DNA of 64,000 nt from Albula goreensis (Eukaryota > Chordata > Actinopteri > Albuliformes > Albulidae): contig CM040750.1 of the NCBI GenBank assembly GCA_022829145.1, forward strand, positions 38,374,386-38,438,385, given 5' to 3'. Numbering within the stretch: position 1 is the stretch's first letter; the number at the start of each line of letters is the position of its first letter. The position numbers and the translations under genes are program-made. Under the pieces are notes generated by a model. It was not told the origin of the DNA, made no database searches, and worked only from the letters and a program-made list of their open reading frames with translations. Of this stretch, positions 25,941 to 37,700 are shown in pieces.

Positions 25941-28198
25941 ATTTGAGAGTTTGATGACTGAGGGCGGGGTCATAAGTGTTATGAGTAGGAGTTATGATGG
26001 CAGTGGGGTGACTGATGTCGTCCAGCACTTTGATGTGGTGTGTCATTGTGTGTTACTGTGGTGACATTGACAATCACTGAGCCCATTGGATCTGCTGGAA
26101 ATGGACCAGGGCCCCAGCTCTCCCCTCACCAGCCCAGATATTCCCTTTGATTTGCCATTACACTCACCACCCCATTTCACCCACCCTGCCTCGCTTCAAA
26201 ACAAAATTACATTTTGTTGATGGTTGTGATTTTATATATGCTTTTACATTCTTCAAAGAGTAATGCGTCACACGTGAAGTGTCTGCTACATGCAAGTGAG
26301 CTTTCATCCTGAAGATGTGAAAGTGTGGACATGGGCCAGGGCTGAGTGCTATCACTGTGCCGTTACGCTCTGTCTGAAGGCTTAGAAGTTAATGGTGTCT
26401 ACACAGTCGCACCATGCTGTATCTTGAGTGCTTCTTTCCGTTTCATCTCACAAACGGATCGCACAAATCTCCAGGAGTCAGATAAAAGGTCCACAGACTT
26501 AAAAACACACTCGCACAGACACACTTGCACTCACACACACACACAAAAGTGTCTGGCTTGGAGCTGCACATCGGACGATGGCAGAATCAGAGGGGATCAT
26601 GGGATTGATGCGTATGTACAGTGTGCTTTGTCTGTCTCAGTGTTTTTTTTTTAGATTAAACTTGTCAGCCAAGCATCTCCCATAATAGTGGCGGTGATGT
26701 CGTGCAGTCCTCCAGCCTCCGTTGTCAGGACGATGGTTGTCGACGGTAACATAAGGTGATGCCGCAGGGCTTCTCTGCCCGGGTCTCTGGCAGGCTGGAT
26801 CTGAGTCATCCTTCATGCGCAGCTCAGCTCCTCCAGCGCCGGAGAGCTGGACCTTCAGTTCCCCTCTCTCTCTGCACTGCATCTACACTGTATGATGCAC
26901 TGCAGTGTTTTTACCTAAGAAAGAAAGAAAAGACTCTCCACGTATCTTTGTGCAAGTGGGGTGGCACCAGTGACCTTGGGCTGTCGTAGGGTGCTGTGTC
27001 ATCAGAGCCCCCCCTCCACCTCCAGCCTTCTCCACTGCTGATACTCCCTGGTGGGGGGGAGGGGGGGTGAAAACACCCAGTCTGTTTGATCTCTTCAAAT
27101 GCCAGGACACTAAACCCCTCCGCCCACCCCTCCATGTTGCTGAAGCTCCTCACGTGTTTGTGAGGCATGCTGTGAAGTATGTACCCCTGGAGCAAAGGAG
27201 CTGATCGCCCCACGGTCTGCACGCGCTCAGACGCCGTGCTCGCTTCACAGGGACGTAGCGTTTAGCAACGCAGCACGGCGAAGCACAGGGCGGGTGTGCG
27301 CACTGTCAGATCCGCTCAGCAAGGAGCAGCCGCCCCCCGCCGCTCTCTGTCAGGCCGCCTCAGACCTCGTTTGGCTTTCCTCCTCGTTCTTGACGTGCGC
27401 GAGTTACAGTTTTAAACTGTTAACGATGATACAAAGATCAGAGCTGGCAGAGTGCTTGAGAGAGCCGTCGTCCTTGTCCTCCTGACAAGCTCATTCTAAC
27501 TGACACATTGTTGCTGGGGCCATCCTCTATTTAAATCGCTCTCTACAGCACCTGTCTGATTCGTTTGAACCCTGTTCACCTTTAAAAAAAAAAAAAAAAA
27601 AGAGAGACTGCTATATATTCAACTCAATGCTGCCAAGTCTTTAAAAATGTTAAAAAAGATGCAGGTGTAAAAATGTAGGTTTTACTCTTGGATCATGTGG
27701 TCCCCCAGGGTAATCCTCCACCGGTCCCACTTCTACAGAGAGCGAGAGCTAGAGCAGCAGCACTAATGACACTAGAGGAACACAGTGTGCATGGCGGAAG
27801 GATGGAATCTTCCCTTCTAAAGCATAACCTGCTAAAGCAAATCTTTAGCTCATACTGCAAGCATGCGCCGCTAAGGCCAGCCTGTCCTGGTGGGATCAGG
27901 GAAGGAAGTCTCTGCACACTGAGTCTGTCAAACCGTGGAGCGGGAGGAGTTAAGCTGTGTGGAGCAGGGTTAATGTTCATCTGTTCTGCAGTGTCTGAGC
28001 CAGCTGACTGCCGTCCACTCCCTGGGGATGGGGCAGGATGTGGGGGGTGGGGGTGGGGGATGGGGGTGTACAGACGGATGGGTGGGGCAGGGGGGCTGGG
28101 ACTCAGAACTCTGTGGTGGAGATCTGGGTCACCTCAGACTGCAGCTCCTGCTGGACCCTCCTGGAGCGGGAGCCTGGGGGGACCCGGTCCATGTCTAG
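25941..28198. other. oprd1 3' flank, no other gene seen
   Basis: Includes a CpG-rich patch at 27200-27360 and a poly-A run at 27583-27602. The 3' UTR of oprd1 should begin at 28198 and run leftwards, but no clear AATAAA is visible nearby on the gene strand. Confidence 0.5.
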
Positions 28199-28728
28199 TC
28201 ATACCGGCTTCTTGCCACCCTCGGAGGGGGCGCAGACGGAGACGGGCTCGCGGGTGGTGTTGCGGGCCCTGGAGAAGCTGTTCTGCTCCATGCGCGAGCG
28301 GAAGGGCAGGCAGAAGTCCCTGAAGCAGCGCTTGAAGTTTTCGTCCAGGAAGGCGTAGAGCACGGGGTTCAAGCTGCTGTTGGTGTAGCCCAGCGCGATG
28401 CACAGGTGCCAGCTGGCGATCACCAGCGGGTTCTTCTGGTCGATCTCCACCAGCGTCTTGACGATGATGAAGATGTGGATGGGTGTCCAGCAGATGATGA
28501 AGGCGGCCACCACCACCAGGACCATGCGGGTGATGCGCCGCAGGTTCTTGTCCTTCTCCTTGGAGCCGGACAGCAGCCGGACGCTCTTGAGCCGCAGGAT
28601 CATCAGGCCATAGCAGATGGTGATTACCAGGACTGGGACCACGAACGCGAAGATGAACACGCAGATCTTAGTGACGGTGTCCCAGTACCAGTCGGGATCC
28701 GGGAACTTCAGCGTACAGATGGTCTTAC
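28199..28728 (-). CDS. oprd1: oprd1 coding exon 3 (ECL2 to C-terminus) with stop
   Basis: Encodes G199 (last two bases) to V374 and the TGA at 28201-28199. It contains C203, TM5, the ICL3 segment [18 protein letters not shown]6, ECL3, TM7, helix 8 with cysteines 333 and 338 (likely palmitoylation area) and a Ser/Thr-bearing tail. The acceptor is TTTTTCCAG ending at 28729, with a good pyrimidine tract. The exon is GC-rich compared with its flanks. I saw no convincing AATAAA just downstream, so the 3' UTR end is not placed. Confidence 0.95.
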
Positions 28729-31700
28729 CTGGAAAAACAGAAGCATGTGGAGGATGTAATAAAGCTGATTACTGTTCAGAGCTGGGAGGTACTTCCTCAC
28801 ACAGTGTGCTGCCTGCAAGCTTTAACCTGCATTTCATTACATTACCGTCATTTGGCAGACACTCTTATCCAGAGCAATGTGGAAGAACATCAGTGCGTTC
28901 ACCTGATTACTATGAGCAATGGTGCCTGATCTGGCTAACAGAATTTGCACACCAGTGAGCATTAATATCCTTAAATATTATTACATATTTTACATATAAG
29001 CCTTCGTTTCACACAACACAGTCCACTCAGCTGAGTCATCTGGGTATATTTTGTCCTTATAGTAAACTTGCAGAAAAATACATTTGTATTACTTTCACCA
29101 GCATAGGTTTGGGAGGGATTTTGGTGAATGGCTACTTTTCCAGAATAAAGATTTTCAGGTAGTGAATGGTATTGGAAGTGTAGTAAAACATTTAAGCAAC
29201 CCATAATATATATGTGATGGTTAAAGGTTTATGCTGTTACTAAGAGATTTCAGACTTGATTCCCAGGTAGGGCACCTTGAGTGAGGTCCTTCACCTGAGT
29301 AGCTCCAGCAAACATCCAGCTGTATAAATCTGTAGGGTATGAAAATGCAAACTGTATTTGCCTCTAAGGGTTCATAAATGCCTGAAATGAGACTAATGAG
29401 AAGGGCACTCTGTCAGCTGTCCTGGCCGGTCAGAGAGGCGCGGTCCATCCTCACCTTTGTCGGTCACCCTGGTGATGGCCATCACCATGATGGGCACGCC
29501 GATGGCGGAGGATAGAATCCAGATGCAGACGTTGATGATCTTGGCCTTGATGGGCGTGCGGAAGTCCAGCGCTCTCACGGGATGGCACACGGCGATGTAG
29601 CGGTCCACACTCATCATGGTGAGGGTGAAGATACTGGTGAACATGTTGTAGTAGTCGATGGCGATCACCACCTTGCAGATGAGCTCCCCGAACGGCCAGG
29701 TGTTCATCAGGTACTTGGCGCTCTGGAACGGCAGTGTACTGGTCGCCAGGGCATCAGCCAGTGCCAGGTTAAAGATGTAGATGTTGGTGGCCGTCTTCAT
29801 CTTGGTGTACCTGTTCAGAGGGAGAGTCCTCTCAAACGCACGTTCAACGTACCACACACAGTCACACCAACTACACTTATTCCTGGGAAGGAATGTCTAT
29901 CTGTATGAGGGTTGTGCTAAAAGCCCACATGATTCAGTCTGAGATTTCTAAGCTGCATCTCACATCCTGTGGATTGGAAATGGTTCTGCACAATGATCCG
30001 GAAACTTACACGTCCATGAAGAAAAGAGTGACTGCACTGTGAAAGTCCATTTTCTATCCTCCTACGTACCTTTCCCATGTTCCGTGACTTATGTTCTTGC
30101 CTTTATTACAGATGTGAAGGTTAGGGGTTAGGGGGGTTAGGGGTTAGGGATAGGGGTTAGGGGATAGAGGCTAGGGTTTAGGGGATAGGGGTTAGGGTTA
30201 GGGATAGGGGTTAGGGGATAGAGGTTAGGGGTTGGGGGTTAGGGGATAGGGGTTAGGGGATAGGGGATAGGGGTTAGGGATAGGGGTTAGGTGATAGAGG
30301 ATAGGGGATAGGAGTTAGGGTTAGGGTTAGGCTATCTTATCTCTAAGGTCACTGAGTGAATGGGGAGGGGGGGCTTACTTCTGTTGCATCACCAAACTCT
30401 GCATCCTCTTTGATCATTTCTTCAGATAAAATCCATAAATAGGCTTGGCTGGAGTGAGCAGCTAATGCTGGTACAAATAGCTTTGCACAGTCCCTTTTAA
30501 ATAAACCAATAAACTAAGCTACACTTCAAAAACACCAGGGGAACCTGCAGATGTGAATCTCTGCTGTTCATGTAAAGAGGCTTATGACAGTCTCACATGA
30601 TGAAATCTTTTCATGTTGAACCAGTTAGTGGAATATTACAGAATTGCATTTCTCCATGGCAACCTATACTACGCATGTTTTTGTGTTAATGCAGCGGACG
30701 CAGAGACTGAAAACCCAGCAGGAAATCATGAGCAGCTAAACCCTGTTGTGTTCACAGCAAACTCTACATGACCGGGGAGGGACTAACTCCCAGTGACACT
30801 GGCGGCCATGTTAGTCAAAAATGATGCAGGGCTTTGGTGCAGACACAGAGGTAGCAATTAATGTGGCTGGCTGGACATGACCTGCCTGAGGTACCCCACA
30901 TTTAAGCCCAGTAATGACTGTCCAGTGGGCTGAAGAGGGTCTGAACATTCCTGACTGTTCAGCCAGTGCAGACAGTAATTGGATCGGGATTTTATCCAGG
31001 GGATGGAAAGGTTTTTCTTTCTTTTTCCAACATGCTCCCTGCTGCTTCAGGGTAGATTGGTCGGCCATTTGAGTAGCCCTTATTACCGGTCTGTCTCAGT
31101 CGAGGGCTCTTTCGCCTGTCCGCTCTGAGACGTTTTTCTATGGTGTTTTGCACGTTGACCAGCCATTTAATGACTGGAATCTTTCCAGAAATCTGTTCTC
31201 ATTGACAGGCGGTTCTGCTTAAAAGACTGATGCCAGCACACTGTGACATAGTTTGACCCTAAAGGAAGAGGAGTGGCTCAGACTGGAGATTGAGCTGGTG
31301 AAGTACGGCTCTTATGAAATGTGTCAGATCAGCCGTGATGTATTTAACCCCTCTGGCCTCCGGGCCGTGCCCTTCAGCTGCCCTTGGGCTGTCTCAGCTG
31401 CGAGACATTCTGATGCATCGCCTCAGGGCAGGCGCAGGCTACGCCGCGTTCTCTTTAAATGATTTGCGCAAACCTGCCCTTGGTATGGAATCGATCATCT
31501 TTTCCCCATAACATTTACTTTTAAGTAACTGTTTACTTTTTTATGCAATTTTTTCTTCACTGTTTTAACTATTGATGTCATAGTTAATTTCTTATCTCTC
31601 CTCACTTCTGAAGAATAAACATGAAAAACCATCAATATTTTAATGTGGTCATGCAATGTTTTTTTTTTTTCTGCTATAATTGCATTTTTGTGTGAAACAC

Positions 31701-34700
31701 ATTTTGATTATAATATCTCAGTGATATATTTTCTCTAAGAACATCAAAACGCTGCGCAAACTAGCTGAGAGTGGAAAGGAACGCTACTACTAGACAAACC
31801 CCAGTGCTCAGTGTTGAGACTGTAACTGGCTATGAGGTCATTCTGTCCGTGAATGAATAATGAATAAAAACAACGTTGAACCAGTAGGTCTTTTTATTCT
31901 CTTCTATGAGACAGTCGGGGTTACATTAAGATATCATGGAACATGACGAATGAAATTAAATGAATTTCACTAATGAGGTTGTCCCGCAGAGATAGTTCAA
32001 TCAGTTGCAGCACGAAATTAATTTCATATCTGAAATGAGCGTCATTAATCAAAAGCGCAGCGATGTTCGTGCGAGGCAAATCTTTTGATGTGAAATTTAG
32101 TTTCTCAAATATATGTAAGCGGCTGCCTTTCAATATAAACACATTTACAAAAAGGTATCCTTGACACATAATACCTCGGCGCTGATTTAAATAGCGTATC
32201 TCTCTGCTGCTCTCGGTTTCGTATCCTTCTTGTTTTTTTGACAGCTGAATTGGATTTCTGTCAGATCGGTGAAAGTGACACGCGACGTTCCTTTGGACTC
32301 GTCCGTCTTTTGGCAGCAGAAAGGAGACAAATTTGAGTATTGGGACGCACCCTACGTCTTTCGGTTCTCCCAAGTACACAAAGAGAACTTCCGGTGAATT
32401 CTATGCGTACTTGCTTGGATGCATACTTGAGTTTGGGACGCACTTGATCAGGTGACCGTTAGCTTCTTTAGTTGATATTTGTACTAACAAGTACGCAAGT
32501 GAGCAACTTGGGACACAGCCACAGACTTGAGGCAGTGAAATTGCCCAGAATGCATCATTTCAACCTCTGACCTCCCATTTAAGAAAAGTTTGAGCTGGCA
32601 TTTGCTGCTACTGCAGGGATTGGCGAAGGCTATATAAAGATGGACAGAGCTCATTTTGAAAGATTACATTGCTGAACTGAACTGAAATGTTGAATAAACC
32701 AATAAATATCATTGATTTAGTGCTGATATGTAAATACTTTAGAATGGATTTCCAGCTAATAATATATCTAGTGTGATCATTTTTAGGTGTATTACTTCAT
32801 TGTTAACCTTAGCTAGCTTGCAGCTATTATGTAGAAGCCAGCAAACGAGCTAACAGGCAGTGTAGGAGTGAGCAGAAGCCTATTTTAAAATACTTTTAGC
32901 TTGGATTTTAACCCTGTTTAATGTGTCTGCAAAACCGTTTTGTTGCAATTTCCATAATTATCCCACCATTTGGAATTTACCATCTCATGCTGTTTGCCAT
33001 AAGCCTTCCTTTGCTTTTATTTGAAAGGGTCCAATGAGGAAAAAGAACAGCTGATGCAATTATAGAATGAGGCTGTGTTCACGGGCAGGAGAATACCTCA
33101 GCAATTATAGAATGAGGCTGTGTTCAAGGGCAGGAGAATACCTCAGCAATTATAGAATGAGGCTGTGTTCACGGGCAGGAGAATACCTCAGCAATTATAG
33201 AATGAGGCTGTGTTCACAGGCAGGAGAACACCTCAGCAATTATAGAATGAGGCTGTGTTCACGGGCAGGAGAATACCTCAGCAATTATAGAATGAGGCTG
33301 TGTTCACGGGCAGGAGAATACCTCAGCAATTATAGAATGAGGCTGTGTTCACAGGCAGGAGAACACCTCAGCAATTATAGAATGAGGCTGTGTTCACGGG
33401 CAGGAGAATACCTCAGCAATTATAGAATGAGGCTGTGTTCACGGGCAGGAGAATACCTCAGCAATTATAGAATGAGGCTGTGTTCACGGGCAGGAGAATA
33501 CCTCAGCAATTATAGAATGAGGCTGTGTTCACAGGCAGGAGAATACCTCAGCTATTATAGAATGAGGCTGTGTTCACGGGCAGGAGAATACCTCAGCAAT
33601 TATAGAATGAGGCTGTGTTCACGGGCAGGAGAATACCTCAGCAATTATAGAATGAGGCTGTGTTCACGGGCAGGAGAATACCTCAGCAATTATAGAATGA
33701 GGCTGTGTTCACAGGCAGGAGAATACCTCAGCTATTATAGAATGAGGCTGTGTTCACAGGCAGGAGAATACCTCAGCAATTATAGAATGAGGCTGTGTTC
33801 ACAGGCAGGAGAATACCTCAGCAATTATAGAATGAGGCTGTGTTCACGGGCAGGAGAATACCTCAGCAATTATAGAATGAGGCTGTGTTCACGGGCAGGA
33901 GAATACCTCAGCAATTATAGAATGAGGCTGTGTTCACGGGCAGGAGAATACCTCAGCAATTATAGAATGAGGCTGTGTTCACGGGCAGGAGAATACCTCA
34001 GCAATTATAGAATGAGGCTGTGTTCACGGGCAGGAGAATACCTCAGCAATTATAGAATGAGGCTGTGTTCACGGGCAGGAGAATACCTCAGCAATTATAG
34101 AATGAGGCTGTGTTCACGGGCAGGAGAATACCTCAGCAATTATAGAATGAGGCTGTGTTCACGGGCAGGAGAATACCTCAGCAATTATAGAATGAGGCTG
34201 TGTTCACAGGCAGGAGAATACCTCAGCAATTATAGAATGAGGCTGTGTTCATGGGCAGGAGAATACCTCAGCAATTATAGAATGAGGCTGTGTTCACGGG
34301 CAGGAGAATACCTCAGCAATTACAGAATGAGGCTGTGTTCACAGGCAGGAGAATACCTCAGCAATTATAGAATGAGGCTGTGTTCACGGGCAGGAGAATA
34401 CCTCAGCAATTATAGAATGAGGCTGTGTTCACAGGCAGGAGAACACCTCAGCAATTATAGAATGAGGCTGTGTTCACAGGCAGGAGAATACCTCAGCAAT
34501 TATAGAATGAGGCTGTGTTCACAGGCAGGAGAACACCTCAGCAATTATAGAATGAGGCTGTGTTCACAGGCAGGAGAATACCTCAGCAATTATAGAATGA
34601 GGCTGTGTTCACAGGCAGGAGAATACCTCAGCAATTATAGAATGAGGCTGTGTTCACGGGCAGGAGAATTCCTCAGCAATTATAGAATGAGGCTGTGTTC

Positions 34701-37700
34701 ACGGGCAGGAGAATACCTCAGCAATTATAGAATGAGGCTGTGTTCACGGGCAGGAGAATACCTCAGACTGGCATGGGAGTGAGTGCTGTTCATAGGGACA
34801 GCTGTTTAAACCAGCAAAGTAACGTTAATTATTTTAGCCAAATTAATATTGCAGCTTCACTGATAATCATGCTTAATAAATGTGATGATACAAAATAAAC
34901 ACAGAGAAAAACAACACTGCTGCAATGTACTGAGTCCATCGCGTTTCTGGGGGTGACTACAGAGTTCTGGTGGTTTTAATTAATCCATTAAATTATGCAA
35001 TAATAAATCCATTTATTATTATTATAGCAATAATAAATCCATTGTGTGTGTATTGCAGAATGAACTGCAATACGCACACAACACGCAATGACAACAGGTG
35101 TCTGCGTCTCCATGGTTTCCTCACTGGTTGTATTCCGATACTCAAATTTGTCTCCTCCTTTCCTCCGTGCCCTGGAAACTGATCTGTGTCTCCTCCTTTC
35201 CTCCACTGTGAAGTTTGCGAGTGGAAGTGCCCGAGGATCATTTTATGGATTGGGCTGCAGCCTAGAAAGCGTTAGTTTTATCATGTATGCAGTGAGTTTT
35301 GCTCTTTGAAAGTGTTAGTTTTATCATGTATGCAGTGAGTTTTGCTCTTTGAAAGCGTTAGTTTTATCATGTATGCAGTGAGTTTTGCTCTTTGAAAGCG
35401 TTAGTTTTATCATGTGTGCAGTGAGTTTTGCTCTTTGAAAGCGTTAGTTTTATCATGTGTGCAGTCAGTTTTGCTCTTTGAAAGTGTTAGTTTTATCATG
35501 TGTGCAGTGAGTTTTGCTCTTTGAAAGCGTTAGTTTTATCATGTGTGCAGTCAGTTTTGCTCTTTGAAAGTGTTAGTTTTATCATGTGTGCAGTCAGTTT
35601 TGCTCTTTGAAAGCGTTAGTTTTATCATGTGTGCAGTCAGTTTTGCTCTTTGGCTCCTGTCACATTGGGTGGGAAAATGAGATAGCAGGTAAAAGCTCTG
35701 ATCTTTCTAATCTTTATTTGGCAGATAAAACTACCAACTCTTTCTGTTGTGTCCCTGCAAACTTTTCAGACATGTTTCCCAGTGTGTGCATATCTCCCAG
35801 GTTTACCCTCCCGTACTCCTGTTCCAGTTTAAGTTCCCAAACCTGTTTGTCACTGCAGAAGGTGTTTCCTCCCTTCATGCAGAGGGCAGCTTACTCACCC
35901 TTTCACTTCCTCTCCTCCAGCCAACTCACTTCCTCTCCAGCCAACTCTCTGTCTCATTTTATTTGAGGAAATACTCAGATATCACTGAATGTTTTAAAAA
36001 AGCTGCTCAGCCAGAATAATGCTAATTTCTCTGATATGTACATATATTTTGAAATGGGTCTGTATGCAACGCCATTTTTTAAAGCCCAGATTAGACTGAG
36101 CCAAGCCGGCCTTGGCACCAACATGAGAGCCACAGGCAGGTACATTCATTCAGGTGAGCGCAAAGCCACAGGCAAGTTCATCCATCCAGGTCAGTCTGCC
36201 TGGACCCTGAGGGACCATATAGAGGGGACCCCACACCCTGAATCTGCCCTGGCTGGGGTCATAACGAGGGGACCCCACACCCTGAATCTGCCCTGGCTGG
36301 GGTCATAACGAGGGGACCCCACACCCTGAATCTGCCCTGGCTGGGGTCATAACGAGGGGACCCCACACCCTGAATCTGCCCTGGCTGGGGTCATAACGAG
36401 GGGACCCCACACCCTGAATCTGCCCTGGCTGGGGTCATAACGAGGGGACCCCACACCCTGAATCTGCCCTGGCTGGGGTCATAACGAGGGGACCCCACAC
36501 CCTGAATCTGCCCTGGCTGGGGTCATAACGAGGGGACCCCACACCCTGAATCTGCCCTGGCTGGGGTCATAATGAGGGGACCCCACACCCTGAATCTGCC
36601 CTGGCTGGGGTCATAACGAGGGGACCCCACACCCTGAATCTGCCCTGGCTGGGGTCATAACGAGGGGACCCCACACCCTGAATCTGCCCTGGCTGGGGTC
36701 ATAACGAGGGGACCCCACACCCTGAATCTGCCCTGGCTGGGGTCATAAAGGGGGACCCCACACCCTGAATCTGCCCTGGCTGGGGTCATAACGAGGGGAC
36801 CCCACACCCTGAATCTGCCCTGGCTGGGGTCATAACGAGGGACCCCACACCCTGAATCTGCCCTGGCTGGGGTCATAACGAGGGGACCCCACACCCTGAA
36901 TCTGCCCTGGCTGGGGTCAGGGGGACCCACACCCTGAATCTGCCCTGGGACCCCACACCCTGAATCTGCCCTGGCTGGGGTCATAACGAGGGGACCCCAC
37001 ACCCTGAATCTGCCCTGGCTGGGGTCATAATGAGGGGACCCCACACCCTGAATCTGCCCTGGCTGGGGTCATAACGAGGGGACCCCACACCCTGAATCTG
37101 CCCTGGCTGGGGTCATAACGAGGGGACCCCACACCCTGAATCTGCCCTCGTTGGTCAAAAGGGTTTCTTAATGTCCTCCTGCAGTCCCACAGAATGGCAC
37201 CCAGTGACTGCAGCCTGACAGCTGCTAATGAGCGCTAAGGGAGGCGACTGACCTCACTGTCAGGATCCATTAAGTTTTGTGGCTCTCTCAATATCCTGCT
37301 GACAGAGCAGAAGCCCCACCTCCCCACCCCCCGACCCTCAAAGCTGTGACGGCGCTCAAATGGCCCACACCACGGTGTCACATGGAGCACTGAAGGGTGT
37401 AGAGTTTGGCCTGATGGGGAACGTTCATCCTCACATTTACATGGAGCCATTTCACAGATGCTCTTTTCCACAGCGACTTACAAAGGGCAGACAAACATTC
37501 AGGCAAAGAGCACAGTTGTAGGCAAACAGGCAATCCAAACAGTGTTACAGTAGATTGCAGTCATACTACATCATAACATTAAGTTTTATTGTTTGTGAAA
37601 GTGGGAGACTGAAAATATCATTTTTATTCTAACATTCAAAAGAACATTTAGAGTCTAGCTGGGCAAATTTGCTCAGTAACTAAGATTATCAATTGTGCTT

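Larger units (their letters stand above)
28729..29454 (-). other. oprd1: oprd1 intron 2 (726 bp)
   Basis: Phase-1 intron with GTGAGG donor and TTTTTCCAG acceptor. Its length is largely accounted for by two SINE fragments (28834-28890 and about 29222-29391). The stretch between them, 28891-29221, is AT-rich and unremarkable. Confidence 0.9.

Noticed and set aside
28038-28759. Plus-strand frames over exon 3
   Set aside because: Antisense shadows of the GC-rich oprd1 exon.
33057-34766. Regular repeats considered as a CRISPR-like array
   Set aside because: Units are contiguous with no unique spacers, and the locus is a vertebrate intron.
33067-34782. 571-codon open frame
   Set aside because: Entirely the 45 bp tandem repeat, a multiple of three without a stop; no unique coding sequence and it lies in an oprd1 intron on the opposite strand.
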